Origin: Bacillus gaemokensis
Lineage (GTDB): Bacteria > Bacillota > Bacilli > Bacillales > Bacillaceae_G
NCBI RefSeq assembly: GCF_001590835.1
Contig: NZ_LTAQ01000069.1
Location: 109,400 to 173,399, forward strand
Length of the DNA: 64,000 nucleotides
Direction: 5' to 3'
Position 1 is the first letter of the stretch; the number at the start of each line of letters is the position of its first letter. The notes below the pieces were generated by a model. The model saw only the letters and a list, made by a program, of their open reading frames with translations. It did no database searches and had not been told where the DNA came from. Shown here piece by piece: positions 21,518 to 31,147 of the stretch. A program made the translations under genes and the position numbers.

Positions 21518-21682
21518 ATGGAAAAACAACAAAACAAACAGAATATGAAAGTGACGAATCAGAGTTATACTTCCAAAACGAATGAGGAAGTCGATTCAGT
21601 TGTACAAGAGCAAATTAGTGATACAGTAGCAGAAGGTACGATTGATGCAAAGCTTGGAAAACAATCAAGTGAAGAACAATAA
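21518..21682 (+). CDS. 54-residue hydrophilic protein, possibly YozQ/DUF4025
   Basis: Short frame MEKQQNKQNMKVTNQSYTSK and onward, rich in Gln, Asn, Lys and Glu, ending KQSSEEQ. AAAGGAGGG lies 7 nt before the ATG, and a perfect terminator follows, so it is a real transcription unit. The VAEGTIDAKLG segment resembles YozQ-type (DUF4025) bacillus proteins; that assignment is from memory. Confidence 0.65.
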   Translation: MEKQQNKQNMKVTNQSYTSKTNEEVDSVVQEQISDTVAEGTIDAKLGKQSSEEQ

Positions 21683-21684
21683 GT

Positions 21685-21716
21685 AAAGAGGGGATGTATG
21701 CATCTCCTCTTTATTT
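21685..21716 (+). terminator. terminator of the 54-residue protein gene
   Basis: AAAGAGGGGATG / CATCTCCTCTTT stem with TATG loop and a T-rich tail. Confidence 0.85.
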
Positions 21717-21833
21717 GTGGGAAGAAGTGTCGATTTTCAAAACTATAATCAAATTCCTTGGCTTTTTTGACATGGATTTTTTACAATAAAACATATAGAA
21801 GTTTTCATTTTCAAATAAAAGAGGTGCTTATTA

Positions 21834-22787
21834 GTGGCGAAAATATTAGTAGCAGGAAAAATTCCAGAAATCGGATTACAATTATTACAGGGGCATGATG
21901 TAGAAGTGTACGATAAAGAAGAATTAACAGAACGTGTAAAGGAAAAAGATGCATTACTAAGTTTACTTTCTACTAAGGTAACAAAAGAGGTCATTGATGC
22001 AGCGCCAAATTTAAAAATCATTGCTAACTATGGCGCAGGTTACGATAATATTGATTACACACACGCAGCAGAGAAAGGAATTGCAGTTACAAATACACCA
22101 AAAGTGTCCACAGAAGCAACAGCAGAATTAACATTTGCTCTTCTTTTAGCAGTGGCGAGAAGAGTTCCTGAAGGGGATACGTTATGTCGTACGACTGGAT
22201 TTAATGGGTGGGCACCGTTATTTTTCCTTGGACGAGAAGTATACGGGAAAACAATCGGAGTAATTGGCCTTGGGGAAATTGGAAAAGCAGTTGCAAAACG
22301 TGCAAAGGCATTTGGGATGAATGTTATTTATACAGGTCCAAATCGTAAACAAGAAGCTGAATGCGAGTTAGAAGCAATGTATGTAACGTTAGAAGAACTA
22401 TTACAAACAGCAGACTTTATTACGATTAACTGTGCGTATAGCCCGAGTTTACATCATATGATTGATGAAGAACAATTTAAAATGATGAAGAAAACAGCTT
22501 ATATTGTAAATGCTGCACGTGGTCCAATTATGAATGAACTAGCACTTGCACATGCGTTAGAAACAAATGAAATTGAAGGTGCAGCTCTAGATGTATTCGA
22601 GTTTGAACCGAAAATTACAGAGCGATTAAAAGGATTGAAAAACGTGGTTCTTACTCCGCATGTTGGAAATGCGACGTTTGAAACACGTGATGCAATGGCT
22701 GAAATGGCAGTGCGAAATATTTTATCTGTATTAGATGGGGAAGAGGCATTAACGCCTGTGAATCAAAAAATATTGGTAACAAAATAA
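21834..22787 (+). CDS. D-isomer-specific 2-hydroxyacid dehydrogenase
   Basis: 317 residues. Flavodoxin-like catalytic domain and Rossmann domain with GVIGLGEIGKAVAKRAKAFG (about 139-158), catalytic Arg/Glu region and NAARGPIMNE, and the His in TPHVGNAT. It is shorter than PGDH and has no ACT domain, so glyoxylate/hydroxypyruvate reductase-type activity is more likely than SerA. Start GTG with GAGGTG upstream. Single gene. Confidence 0.85.
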   Translation: MAKILVAGKIPEIGLQLLQGHDVEVYDKEELTERVKEKDALLSLLSTKVTKEVIDAAPNLKIIANYGAGYDNIDYTHAAEKGIAVTNTPKVSTEATAELTFALLLAVARRVPEGDTLCRTTGFNGWAPLFFLGREVYGKTIGVIGLGEIGKAVAKRAKAFGMNVIYTGPNRKQEAECELEAMYVTLEELLQTADFITINCAYSPSLHHMIDEEQFKMMKKTAYIVNAARGPIMNELALAHALETNEIEGAALDVFEFEPKITERLKGLKNVVLTPHVGNATFETRDAMAEMAVRNILSVLDGEEALTPVNQKILVTK

Positions 22788-22825
22788 GAAAAAACCTTCC
22801 TACCGAGGAAGGTTTTTTCTTATTT
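22784..22825. terminator. bidirectional terminator
   Basis: Nineteen-bp perfect stem AATAAGAAAAAACCTTCCT with ACCG loop. T/A runs within the stem serve both the dehydrogenase gene and the convergent pssA. Confidence 0.92.
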
Positions 22826-23527
22826 TTCTTTATTTGCTCGTTTTTTATGAGAGGGTCTTTGTCTAATAAATTGAGATGACATATACAAAATATAAAGTGG
22901 GATGGCAATAAACAGAAATACAGAAATGTTGCCAAAGCTTGTTCTATACATTGTATAAATAATTCCAATCAAAAATAGTGTAATAATAATACTATAGCGT
23001 GGGATTGGTACATCTTTTAAACTTGGGATACGAATGCGACTTACCATTAAAAATGCAAACGTTACAAATACTGTAATGAGAACAATTTTTGGAATGGTAT
23101 GTGAAAACAATGTTAAGAACGCAACAAGTCCTCCAGCCGCAGTAATGGGAACGCCGGTGAAATATTTCATCGAAGTCGATGAAGGCGTAACATTGAATCT
23201 TGCTAAGCGATATGCCCCAAAAAGAGGGAATAGCCCCGCTATGTATAGTCCGATAATCCCATAGTTAGAAAATGATGTATAGTACATTAAAACAGCAGGT
23301 GCAGCTCCAAATGTTACAACATCTGCGAGTGAATCAAGCTCTTTTCCCATTTGTGAATCAACACGTAATAAACGAGCAACGCGACCATCAAGACTATCTA
23401 ACATCATCCCGATTAGTACTAAAATAGCAGCCGACTTATAGTATCCTAAAGATGCATAGCCGATTGATAAAAAACCACTATATAAATTTCCGAGCGTAAA
23501 TAGGTTTGGAATTGCTGCTCTATACAA
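22820..23527 (-). CDS. pssA: CDP-diacylglycerol-serine O-phosphatidyltransferase
   Basis: 235 residues with six or so membrane helices. The CDP-alcohol phosphotransferase motif runs through MLDSLDGRVAR and GKELDSLAD (about 42-68), giving the required D-x2-DG-x2-AR-x8-G-x3-D-x3-D pattern. Makes phosphatidylserine, precursor of phosphatidylethanolamine. No psd decarboxylase lies next to it here. AAGGGA precedes the ATG. Convergent with the dehydrogenase gene. Confidence 0.93.
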   Translation of the reverse strand: MYRAAIPNLFTLGNLYSGFLSIGYASLGYYKSAAILVLIGMMLDSLDGRVARLLRVDSQMGKELDSLADVVTFGAAPAVLMYYTSFSNYGIIGLYIAGLFPLFGAYRLARFNVTPSSTSMKYFTGVPITAAGGLVAFLTLFSHTIPKIVLITVFVTFAFLMVSRIRIPSLKDVPIPRYSIIITLFLIGIIYTMYRTSFGNISVFLFIAIPLYILYMSSQFIRQRPSHKKRANKEK

Positions 23528-23779
23528 AATCTGATCCCTTGCTTTCTGTTATGAATTCTTAATTAGTTTATGAAAGTTTATGTATTTTATCATACCATAA
23601 ATTTCTTTCTTCGTACGAAAAAATTCCCATTTTGTGAAAGATTTCATAAAGAAAACAGGTGGGGATTGAAAAAATTTTTTCAATCCTTATTGAGTATTAG
23701 AATGAACGAATCGGAATTTTATAGTGATTCCTTTTTTGTGTAATTTCTTTCAAAAAATTATAGGTGAATATAGTTGAAA

Positions 23780-23819
23780 AAGAAGCACCCTCGACTGTTA
23801 TCATTTGAGGGTGCTTCTT
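23780..23819 (-). terminator. terminator of the LTA synthase-like gene
   Basis: AAGAAGCACCCTC / GAGGGTGCTTCTT, 13-bp stem; on the minus strand it is followed by CTTTTTC. Confidence 0.88.
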
Positions 23820-23822
23820 AAA

Positions 23823-25709
23823 TTATTCAAATTTAGTTATCATTGCTCCTGTTTTGTATGAATTACTTGGATCAAATCGTAATAAATCACCATAAATAAG
23901 CTTATCAGAGTAATTTAATTCTGTTTTTGCTTTTTCGATATATGGCTGACATATCGCTGAATCAATAGGTTCGCCTGTACTTTTTTTATAGCATATATTT
24001 TTTGTGTAAATATAATCGTTTGTTACGAAACTTCCGTCGCGCATCACCATAAGTGGATGGTCATTTTTGGTGAATAAATCAGTTCCAAATTCAATAGATT
24101 TATTTGTTTTAACACCAAGTAAATGAAGTAATGTCGGTTTGATATCAATTTGTCCAGACACTTTAGAAATGACTTTTCCTTCTTGACCAGGAACATGAAT
24201 AATGAGCGGCACACGTTGTAATTGCATAGAATCAAATGGGGTTATGGTTTCTTGTTCAAGAAATTGGGCCATAGCCGCATTGTGATTTTCAGAAATTCCA
24301 TAATGATCTCCATAAATAACAATAATGGAATTATCGTATAAACCTTCTTCTTTTAATCGGTTAATAAATAGTTTAAGAGCTTCATCTGTATAGCGAACCG
24401 TTGGGAAATAACGATTTAAAACACCACTCTCAGAATTGTATTCATTGATATATTGATCTTCTGGGTTGAGAAGAAACGGGAAATGATTTGTTAATGTTAT
24501 GAATTTCGTATAAAACGGTTGTGGTAAAGATTTCAATTTTGAAATAGATTGTTCAAAGAATTCTTTATCTTTTAATCCCCACCCAACAGACATTTGTTCC
24601 GTGCCTATATAATCATTTAAGTTAAAGTAACGGTCATATCCAAGTGCAGGATACATGATATCACGATTCCAAAATGTCTTATCATTTGAATGGAAGACAG
24701 CAGAATAATATCCATACTTTTTTAATTGCTCTGGAGTTGCAGTGTATTCATTATTTGCATGAGTAAAGAACACAGAGCCACGGTCTAATGGATAGAGTGA
24801 ATTTTCGACAATAAATTCAGCGTCGGATGTTTTGCCTTGTCCTGTTTGATGGTAGAAGTTATTAAAGTAATAACTATCTTTTATAAACTCATTTAAAAAT
24901 GGAGTAATTTCTTTCCCATCAATTTTTTGGTTAATGACAAAATTTTGTGTTGACTCCATCGAAATTAAAATAACATTTTTTCCTTTTGCGGCTCCAAATA
25001 AGCTCTTATTACCTTGCGTATCTTTTGAATTTACGTAGTTTTTAATTTCAGAAAAACTATCACCACTTGCAAATACACGCTGAGCAGATGATTTAGACTG
25101 AAGTGTAATATCAAATAGATGATAGGTGTATAAACCTAAGTTTTTTACAACAGTTTGACGATCAAAAGAGCGTGAGAACAATTGTGGTTTATGAACGACA
25201 GAAACGATAATTTGTAGTGCTAATAGAGCTGTTATACCGCTAAAAAATCTTCGTTTTTCAGAGCGAGATAGCGGCGTGTTCTCACAAAAACTTGGGAATT
25301 TCCGTGAAATAAACATTAGAATAATTGCATCTGCAAATAGAAGTAATGTTTTGTACGTAAATAGTTCTTTAATGCTTGTTCCTAAATCAGCCATATTATT
25401 CGTTTGGAATAAAACAGGGAATGTGACAAAGTCATTATAGAATCCATAAAACATCGCGTTACCAAATAAAATAAATGACAGCGCAAAACTGATTGCGATA
25501 ATAATTCGATTTCGATATTTGGATGCGAATAGAGCTAGACCAAAAAATAAGAGTAAGGAAGCGATTGGATTAAATAAAAGCATCATTTCTTCGAAGAAAC
25601 TATCAATTTTAATATCAAAGGCTAGCTTGTACACAATATATGTTTTGATCCATAATAAAACGACTGCAACAAGTGCAAATCGTAATTTTGGAAACAAATG
25701 TTGTAGCAT
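23823..25709 (-). CDS. lipoteichoic acid synthase family protein (LtaS-type)
   Basis: 628 residues. Five N-terminal membrane helices (to about 170), linker, then extracellular sulfatase-fold domain. Glu252 (ISMEST) and the nucleophile Thr294 in GQGKTSDAEF are the LtaS active site; GDHYG near 470 gives further Mn ligands. Polymerises glycerolphosphate from phosphatidylglycerol. B. subtilis has four paralogues (LtaS, YfnI, YqgS, YvgJ), and I cannot say which this corresponds to. RVFASG around 211-216 could be a signal-peptidase cut site between membrane and catalytic parts. AGGAGAGGAG ribosome site. Confidence 0.93.
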   Translation of the reverse strand: MLQHLFPKLRFALVAVVLLWIKTYIVYKLAFDIKIDSFFEEMMLLFNPIASLLLFFGLALFASKYRNRIIIAISFALSFILFGNAMFYGFYNDFVTFPVLFQTNNMADLGTSIKELFTYKTLLLFADAIILMFISRKFPSFCENTPLSRSEKRRFFSGITALLALQIIVSVVHKPQLFSRSFDRQTVVKNLGLYTYHLFDITLQSKSSAQRVFASGDSFSEIKNYVNSKDTQGNKSLFGAAKGKNVILISMESTQNFVINQKIDGKEITPFLNEFIKDSYYFNNFYHQTGQGKTSDAEFIVENSLYPLDRGSVFFTHANNEYTATPEQLKKYGYYSAVFHSNDKTFWNRDIMYPALGYDRYFNLNDYIGTEQMSVGWGLKDKEFFEQSISKLKSLPQPFYTKFITLTNHFPFLLNPEDQYINEYNSESGVLNRYFPTVRYTDEALKLFINRLKEEGLYDNSIIVIYGDHYGISENHNAAMAQFLEQETITPFDSMQLQRVPLIIHVPGQEGKVISKVSGQIDIKPTLLHLLGVKTNKSIEFGTDLFTKNDHPLMVMRDGSFVTNDYIYTKNICYKKSTGEPIDSAICQPYIEKAKTELNYSDKLIYGDLLRFDPSNSYKTGAMITKFE

Positions 25710-25928
25710 AATAGACTCCTCTCCTAGCTAGATGTGACGGTTCTAGTGATTGTATTTCTAGTGATAGAAAGTTCAATTTATATATACGAACAGCCCTACA
25801 TTATTATTATACTATGTGTACCATTATACGAAAACAAAGCAGAATTGTGGATGATTTTTGTACAATTGGTTAGAAAAAGCTAAGTAGGAGATAATAAAAA
25901 AATATCATGCTAGGATACGGGGGTTATG

Positions 25929-26324
25929 ATGAAAAAGTTATTTTACTTTATATGTAGCGTTTTTGTATTGTTTTCTTCTCCTTCAGTTTTTGCGGCGCAA
26001 TATGATCCTCCCTTATTGGAGGATGCTCTGTATTCCGTATTATTTCCGCAAATAAATACCGCGATTGAAAAGCATTATGGAAAACAAAAACCATATGATT
26101 GTCCAAAGATTGTTAGCATGAAAAAATTGTATAGCGGTACATATTTATTTCAAGCGGTAATTGAAGTCACAAAGTATGAATCAGGAATAGGTGGAAAAAT
26201 CCTTCCGCCATTTGAAAAAATAAGCATTACGTTTAATAATGATGAGGGGGAATGGACTGTAACAAAGGTAGTTGTAAAGCGCTTACCAGATAATACAAAA
26301 TTAAATTGCAAAAAACCAATATAA
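25929..26324 (+). CDS. secreted DUF3888 family protein
   Basis: 131 residues with a signal peptide: MKKLFYFICSVFVLF followed by cleavage after SVFAA (about 22-24). Mature part has two Cys (DCPKI and LNCKK) that could form a disulfide. Similar exported DUF3888 proteins are common in the B. cereus group; function unknown. CGGGGG lies 5 nt before the ATG at 25929. A lysine riboswitch promoter begins right after the stop codon. Confidence 0.75.
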   Translation: MKKLFYFICSVFVLFSSPSVFAAQYDPPLLEDALYSVLFPQINTAIEKHYGKQKPYDCPKIVSMKKLYSGTYLFQAVIEVTKYESGIGGKILPPFEKISITFNNDEGEWTVTKVVVKRLPDNTKLNCKKPI

Positions 26325-26332
26325 AAAATTGT

Positions 26333-26362
26333 TTGACAAATAAATTATTCGTTTGGTATTGT
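26333..26362 (+). promoter_or_regulatory. lysA promoter
   Basis: TTGACA (26333-26338), 18-nt spacer, TATTGT (26357-26362), about 30 nt before the start of the lysine aptamer. Confidence 0.6.
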
Positions 26363-26402
26363 TAATAGCAACATAAGATGTTTGAAAATTAAATAGACTT
26401 AC

Positions 26403-26700
26403 CTCATCTACTCTCAAAGGTAGAGGCCGCGATAGGAAAGAGTAAGCTGTGGGAGATTCAGTGGAATCTGTGATCATAGATTGAAAGGGACTATTGCCGA
26501 AATATAAGAATGACCACGTTATTCATATATTGGGACTACATTGAATAAATGTAGTACTGTCATAAGATTTATTTTATGGAGAGCTATTTGGAGATGTTGA
26601 TGCGGTTTCTTATTTGAGAAGATAACAACTCGTTTATTTTTTCAATATACATTATTCCTAATAAGAAACGCGTGTGAACATTGTTCCGCGCGTTTTTTGT
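26403..26700 (+). promoter_or_regulatory. lysine riboswitch (L box) with terminator
   Basis: Aptamer about 26403-26592 with the conserved AAAGGTAGAGGCCGC, GAAAGGGAC..GCCGAA, ACTGTCA and TATGGAGAGCTA blocks in order. Expression platform: an AAACGCG / CGCGTTT terminator stem (26666-26695) followed by TTTTTT. Lysine binding should terminate transcription before lysA. Confidence 0.95.
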
Positions 26701-26776
26701 TTACCTAAAAGCGTGCTGCAATGAATAGACAAAGATTGGGGTTATGAGTTTTAGAGGAAATAAGGGAGGAATTCAA

Positions 26777-28093
26777 ATGTATTTACATGGCACAAGCCGA
26801 ATTAATGAGCAAGGACACTTAGAAATTGGAGGATGCGATACAACGCAGCTAGCAAAAACATATGGGACACCACTTTATGTATACGATGAAGCTGCCATTC
26901 GTGGAAAGTGCCGCGCATTTCATCGTGCTTTCAGCGAAAGTGGGTTCTCTTACCAAGTAGCATATGCAAGCAAGGCGTTCTTGTGCATGGAGATGTGCCG
27001 CATAGCTCGTGAAGAAAACATGTCTTTAGATGTTGTTTCTGGAGGAGAGCTATATACAGCTTTGCAAGCAGGTTTTCCAGCATCGCGTATTCACTTTCAT
27101 GGAAACAACAAAACAGAAGAAGAGATGGTAATGGCTTTGCAAGCGAATATTGGTTGTTTTGTAGTTGATAACTTTTTTGAGTTAGAAGTCTTGCACGATT
27201 TAGCTATGCAGTACGGAAAAATTGTCAACATATTAGTTCGTGTAACGCCTGGAGTAGAGGCACATACACATGAATATATTACAACAGGGCAAGATGATTC
27301 GAAATTTGGTTTTGGAGTTTCGAATGGCCAGGCAATACAGGCCATTCAAATTGCGTTAGAGAAATCGAATTATAATGTGTTAGGGATTCATTCACATATT
27401 GGCTCGCAAATTTTTGAAACGGCAGGGTTTGTACGTGCGATTGAAGTCTTGCATCATTTTTTAGAAGAGATAAGAGAACAGACTAGTTATGTAGTAACGG
27501 TGTTAAATGTTGGTGGAGGTTTTGGTATTCGCTATACGGAATCTGATACACCACTTACACTTGAAACATATGTGCATGCTGTAACGAATGCGGTGAGAGA
27601 CCAATTTACACGAAATAATTATCCGCTTCCTGAAATATGGATTGAACCTGGTCGTAGTATTGTCGGTGACACAGGAACAACAATTTATACAGTAGGAGCA
27701 GTAAAAGATATTCCGGGAATTCGTAAGTATGTTTCAGTCGATGGTGGAATGACGGATAATCTAAGACCTGCTTTATACGGAGCGCGTTATGAAGCGATGT
27801 TAGCAAATCGAGGTAATGAAGAAGCAAAAGAGGTTGTTTCGATTGCTGGAAAGTGTTGTGAGAGCGGGGATATGTTGATTTGGGATATCGAACTTCCTCA
27901 AATTCATGCAGCTGATCTGTTGGCAGTATCTTGTACGGGGGCATATGGATATTCTATGGCGAATAATTATAACCGTATTCGTAGACCTGCTGTCGTATTT
28001 GCGAAAGAGGGAACATCGCAAGTGGTTGTTGAACGAGAAACATATGAAAATATAATTGGGAACGATCGCATACGTATAAAAGAGCTTGTATAA
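26777..28093 (+). CDS. lysA: diaminopimelate decarboxylase
   Basis: 438 residues, fold-type III PLP decarboxylase, last step of lysine synthesis. PLP Lys in AYASKAFL (about 51-58), HGNNK, the glycine loop NVGGGFGIRY, and the C-terminal SVDGGMTDNLRPALY and CCESGD motifs. AAGGGAGG precedes the ATG at 26777; the in-frame ATG at 26744 lacks a ribosome site. Monocistronic under the lysine riboswitch. Confidence 0.95.
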   Translation: MYLHGTSRINEQGHLEIGGCDTTQLAKTYGTPLYVYDEAAIRGKCRAFHRAFSESGFSYQVAYASKAFLCMEMCRIAREENMSLDVVSGGELYTALQAGFPASRIHFHGNNKTEEEMVMALQANIGCFVVDNFFELEVLHDLAMQYGKIVNILVRVTPGVEAHTHEYITTGQDDSKFGFGVSNGQAIQAIQIALEKSNYNVLGIHSHIGSQIFETAGFVRAIEVLHHFLEEIREQTSYVVTVLNVGGGFGIRYTESDTPLTLETYVHAVTNAVRDQFTRNNYPLPEIWIEPGRSIVGDTGTTIYTVGAVKDIPGIRKYVSVDGGMTDNLRPALYGARYEAMLANRGNEEAKEVVSIAGKCCESGDMLIWDIELPQIHAADLLAVSCTGAYGYSMANNYNRIRRPAVVFAKEGTSQVVVERETYENIIGNDRIRIKELV

Positions 28094-28198
28094 ATGATAA
28101 AGTGAAATGTTAATCCGCGGGATCAAAAGGAGTTGTTCAAATCTGGGCAACTCCTTTAAAAAAAATAAAAAAATATAAAATATATCGGAAAACTAGGA

Positions 28199-28226
28199 TT
28201 GAAAAAAATCAGAATTGTGGTAAAAT
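28199..28226 (+). promoter_or_regulatory. promoter of the sulfate assimilation operon
   Basis: TTGAAA, 16-nt spacer, TAAAAT, ending about 12 nt before the SAM aptamer. Confidence 0.65.
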
Positions 28227-28238
28227 ACAAATACAAAG

Positions 28239-28392
28239 CTTATCAAGAGAAGCGAAGGGAACTGGCCCGATGAAGCTCGGCAACCTGCTTATAGAAGCAA
28301 GGTGCTAAATCCAGCAAAATGGCATCCATTTTGGAAGATAAGGTAAAATATATTACCGGACAGTCTTTTCGAAATGGAAAAGATTTTTTTTA
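28239..28392 (+). promoter_or_regulatory. SAM-I riboswitch (S box) with terminator
   Basis: P1 CTTATC / GATAAG (28239-28244 with 28337-28342). Core blocks AGAGAAGCGAAGGGACTGG, CCCGATGAAGCTCGGCAACC and GGTGCTAAATCCAGC are canonical. A TCTTTTC / GAAAAGA terminator with T run follows (28364-28392). SAM should switch off the sulfate assimilation operon, as known for B. subtilis cysH. Confidence 0.95.
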
Positions 28393-28415
28393 TGAATGAA
28401 AAAGGGGGGCTGTTC

Positions 28416-28559
28416 GTGGGAGTGCGTGGACATTTTGACGAAGTAGCTGAGAAGATTCAAACAATGCTTGCTGATATGAAATATGGTTCAATTACAATTG
28501 TGGTACAAGATGGAAAAGTAATTCAGCTTGAGAAAAGTGAAAAGGTACGCTTAAAGTAA
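28416..28559 (+). CDS. yezD: YezD family small protein (DUF2292)
   Basis: 47 residues (GTG start) with the compact beta-alpha-beta pattern YGSITIVVQDGKVIQLEKSEK typical of YezD/DUF2292, proteins that recur next to sulfur-assimilation genes. AAAGGGGGG lies 5-8 nt before the GTG at 28416; an ATG at 28392 has no ribosome site and lies in the terminator tail. Function unknown. A terminator separates it from cysH, so it may be made in excess. Confidence 0.75.
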   Translation: MGVRGHFDEVAEKIQTMLADMKYGSITIVVQDGKVIQLEKSEKVRLK

Positions 28560-28581
28560 AAAGCGCTGACTAGAAAAACTA

Positions 28582-28625
28582 GAGGCGGTTTTAATCTATT
28601 TTATTAGATTAAAACCGTCTTTTTA
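28582..28625 (+). terminator. terminator between yezD and cysH
   Basis: AGGCGGTTTTAATCT / AGATTAAAACCGTCT stem of about 15 bp, ATTTTATT loop, then TTTTTAC. It lies inside the operon, so readthrough or partial termination is implied. Confidence 0.85.
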
Positions 28626-28644
28626 CGTTACAGGGGGAAAGAGA

Positions 28645-29349
28645 ATGTTAACGTATGAAACGTGGAAAGAGGATTTTGTTTCTTTTTCAGAGGAAGATGA
28701 AACAAAAGGTGCGTTACTGGTATTAGAGTGGGCTTACAAGGAGTATGGAGATGAAATTGTATATGCATGTAGTTTTGGGGTTGAAGGGATGGTTTTGTTA
28801 CATCTTATAAACCAAGTAAATCCATCTGCTAAAGTTGTATTTTTAGATACAAATGTTCATTTTCAGGAAACGTATGACTTAATTAGGCGAGTGCGTGAAA
28901 GGTTTACGAAGTTAGACATTATGGAAAAACAGCCTGGGCTGACACTTGAAGAACAAGCAAAAGAGTATGGAGATCGTTTATGGGAACATAATCCGAACCT
29001 TTGCTGTAAGTTAAGAAAAATTTTGCCCCTTGAAAAATCCTTATTGGATGGAAAAGCGTGGATATCAGGTTTAAGAAGGGAACAATCTGAAACGCGTAAG
29101 CATACAAAGTTTATAAATCAAGATCATCGCTTCCAATCTATTAAAATATGTCCGCTCATTCATTGGACATGGAAAGAGGTATGGCGTTACGTATATAAAC
29201 ATAATTTGCCATATAATCCATTGCACGACGTTGGCTATCCAAGTATTGGTTGTGAAAAGTGTACGTTACCTGTAGGAGAAGATGGAAATTCAAGGGACGG
29301 ACGATGGGCTGGAAAGACGAAAACAGAATGTGGCCTTCATTACCAATAA
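28645..29349 (+). CDS. cysH: phosphoadenylyl/adenylyl-sulfate reductase
   Basis: 234 residues. Reduces (P)APS to sulfite. Carries the four [4Fe-4S] cysteines C120-C121 and C203-x2-C206, so it is the iron-sulfur type that can use APS, and the catalytic C229 in TECGLH at the C-terminus. PP-loop ATPase-like fold. Ribosome site GGGGGAAAGAG. cysC is also present, so both APS and PAPS may be available. Confidence 0.95.
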   Translation: MLTYETWKEDFVSFSEEDETKGALLVLEWAYKEYGDEIVYACSFGVEGMVLLHLINQVNPSAKVVFLDTNVHFQETYDLIRRVRERFTKLDIMEKQPGLTLEEQAKEYGDRLWEHNPNLCCKLRKILPLEKSLLDGKAWISGLRREQSETRKHTKFINQDHRFQSIKICPLIHWTWKEVWRYVYKHNLPYNPLHDVGYPSIGCEKCTLPVGEDGNSRDGRWAGKTKTECGLHYQ

Positions 29350-29394
29350 GGCTTTGATTGATTTTAAATACATGTGAAAGAGGCGTACAGGAAG

Positions 29395-30531
29395 ATGAGT
29401 GAAATAAATGCTTTGATAAATCGTGTTGATGAAACATATGAAACAAAAGGTATCGCAAAGGAAATTGAATTAGACAAAATTGCTTTAAGTGATTTAGAAC
29501 TTCTTGCAACAGGCGGTTATAGCCCCCTTACAGGTTTTTTAAAGAAGAAAGATTACCAATCTGTTGTAGAAACAATGCGTTTAGCAAACGGTAGTGTATG
29601 GAGTATACCTATTACACTACCAATAACAGAAGAAAAGGCGGAGCAATTAGAAATTGGAGAAGAGGCTCGTCTTGTAAAAGAAGGAATCACATATGGTGTT
29701 ATTCAAATAGAAGATATTTTTATACCGGATAAGGAAAAGGAAGCGTTACTTGTTTATAAAACTATAGATGCAGCTCATCCAGGAGTTAAGAAGCTATATG
29801 AGCGACCTAATGTGTATATTGGAGGAATAATCATGCTGGTGAAGCGGTTTGAAAATGATAAGTTTGCTTCTTACCATTTAGATCCAAGCGAAACACGTGC
29901 AGCGTTTGCAAATCGTGGTTGGAAGACAGTAGTAGGTTTTCAAACGAGAAATCCTGTTCATCGTGCTCATGAGTACATTCAAAAATCTGCACTTGAAATT
30001 GTGGATGGTTTATTTTTAAATCCACTTGTCGGTGAAACGAAATCAGATGATATTCCTGCTGATGTACGGATGGAAAGCTATGAAGTGCTTTTGAAAAATT
30101 ATTATCCGAGTAATCGTGTCTTTTTGGGAGTATTTCCCGCTGCGATGCGTTATGCAGGACCTCGTGAGGCGATATTTCACGCACTGGTCAGAAAAAACTT
30201 TGGTTGTACGCACTTCATTGTAGGCCGTGATCATGCTGGGGTAGGAAATTATTATGGTACGTACGAAGCGCAGGAAATCTTTAAGAACTTTACAGTAGAA
30301 GAGTTAGGGATTACACCACTCTTTTTTGAACATAGTTTTTACTGTACGAAATGTGAAGCAATGGCTTCAACGAAAACATGTCCACATGGAAAAGAAGATC
30401 ATGTCATTTTATCAGGTACAAAGGTACGAGAAATGCTGCGAAATGGTGAGATTCCGCCAAGTACATTTAGCCGTAAAGAAGTTGTAGAAGTATTAATTCA
30501 TGGTTTGCAACAAGAAGCAGTAATAGAATAA
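29395..30531 (+). CDS. sat: sulfate adenylyltransferase
   Basis: 378 residues. PUA-like N-domain with [14 protein letters not shown], and the catalytic domain with [12 protein letters not shown] (HxxH motif) and [11 protein letters not shown]. Activates sulfate with ATP to APS. The ATG at 29395 is preferred: AAAGAGG lies 11 nt upstream, while the in-frame GTG at 29374 would start within that ribosome site. No sulfate permease gene follows, unlike B. subtilis. Confidence 0.94.
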   Translation: MSEINALINRVDETYETKGIAKEIELDKIALSDLELLATGGYSPLTGFLKKKDYQSVVETMRLANGSVWSIPITLPITEEKAEQLEIGEEARLVKEGITYGVIQIEDIFIPDKEKEALLVYKTIDAAHPGVKKLYERPNVYIGGIIMLVKRFENDKFASYHLDPSETRAAFANRGWKTVVGFQTRNPVHRAHEYIQKSALEIVDGLFLNPLVGETKSDDIPADVRMESYEVLLKNYYPSNRVFLGVFPAAMRYAGPREAIFHALVRKNFGCTHFIVGRDHAGVGNYYGTYEAQEIFKNFTVEELGITPLFFEHSFYCTKCEAMASTKTCPHGKEDHVILSGTKVREMLRNGEIPPSTFSRKEVVEVLIHGLQQEAVIE

Positions 30532-30543
30532 GGGGCGAAGAAG

Positions 30544-31137
30544 ATGGATACAAATATCACTTGGCATACAGCGTCGGTTTCGAAAGAGGAAAGACGAAAA
30601 AAGAGTGGTCACCACAGTTTTGTTCTTTGGTTCACCGGGTTGTCAGCTTCTGGAAAATCAACGGTAGCAAATGCGGTTGCCAGAAAGTTGTTTGAAAAAA
30701 ATATAGGGAATTATGTATTAGATGGTGATAATATCCGTCATGGTTTAAATAAGGATTTAGGTTTTTCTGAAAGTGATCGTACAGAAAATATTCGCCGTAT
30801 TGGTGAGGTTTCAAAGTTGTTTATCGAACAAGGGACAATTGTACTTACAGCATTTATTTCACCGTTTCGCGTGGATCGTCAGCAAGTACGGGATATCCTT
30901 GAAAACGATGAATTTATAGAAGTGTTTGTAAAGTGTCCGATTGAAGAGTGCGAGAAGCGTGACCCGAAAGGGCTTTATAAAAAAGCTAGACAAGGTGATA
31001 TTAAGCAATTTACAGGAATTGATTCACCATACGAAGAACCGGAAAAAGCAGAAGTGGTTGTAGAAACGCATCTGTATTCCATTGAAGAATGTGCGGAACA
31101 AATTATTGGTTACTTACAAGAACGCAGCTTGATATAG
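30544..31137 (+). CDS. cysC: adenylyl-sulfate kinase
   Basis: 197 residues. Walker A GLSASGKST at 32-40, the DGDNIRHGLNKDLGFS substrate segment, and the KCPIEECEKRDPKGLYKKAR lid. Phosphorylates APS to PAPS. Eleven to twelve nt after sat; ribosome site AGGGGCGAAG. Confidence 0.95.
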   Translation: MDTNITWHTASVSKEERRKKSGHHSFVLWFTGLSASGKSTVANAVARKLFEKNIGNYVLDGDNIRHGLNKDLGFSESDRTENIRRIGEVSKLFIEQGTIVLTAFISPFRVDRQQVRDILENDEFIEVFVKCPIEECEKRDPKGLYKKARQGDIKQFTGIDSPYEEPEKAEVVVETHLYSIEECAEQIIGYLQERSLI

Positions 31138-31147
31138 GGGGAAATGA

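Noticed and set aside
28125-28156. Hairpin AAAGGAGTTG / CAACTCCTTT after lysA
   Set aside because: Stem is good but it is followed by an A run on the + strand, so it is not a normal terminator for lysA; left unassigned.
29374-29394. GTG start giving seven extra residues on sat
   Set aside because: The extra codons contain the AAAGAGG ribosome site for the ATG at 29395.
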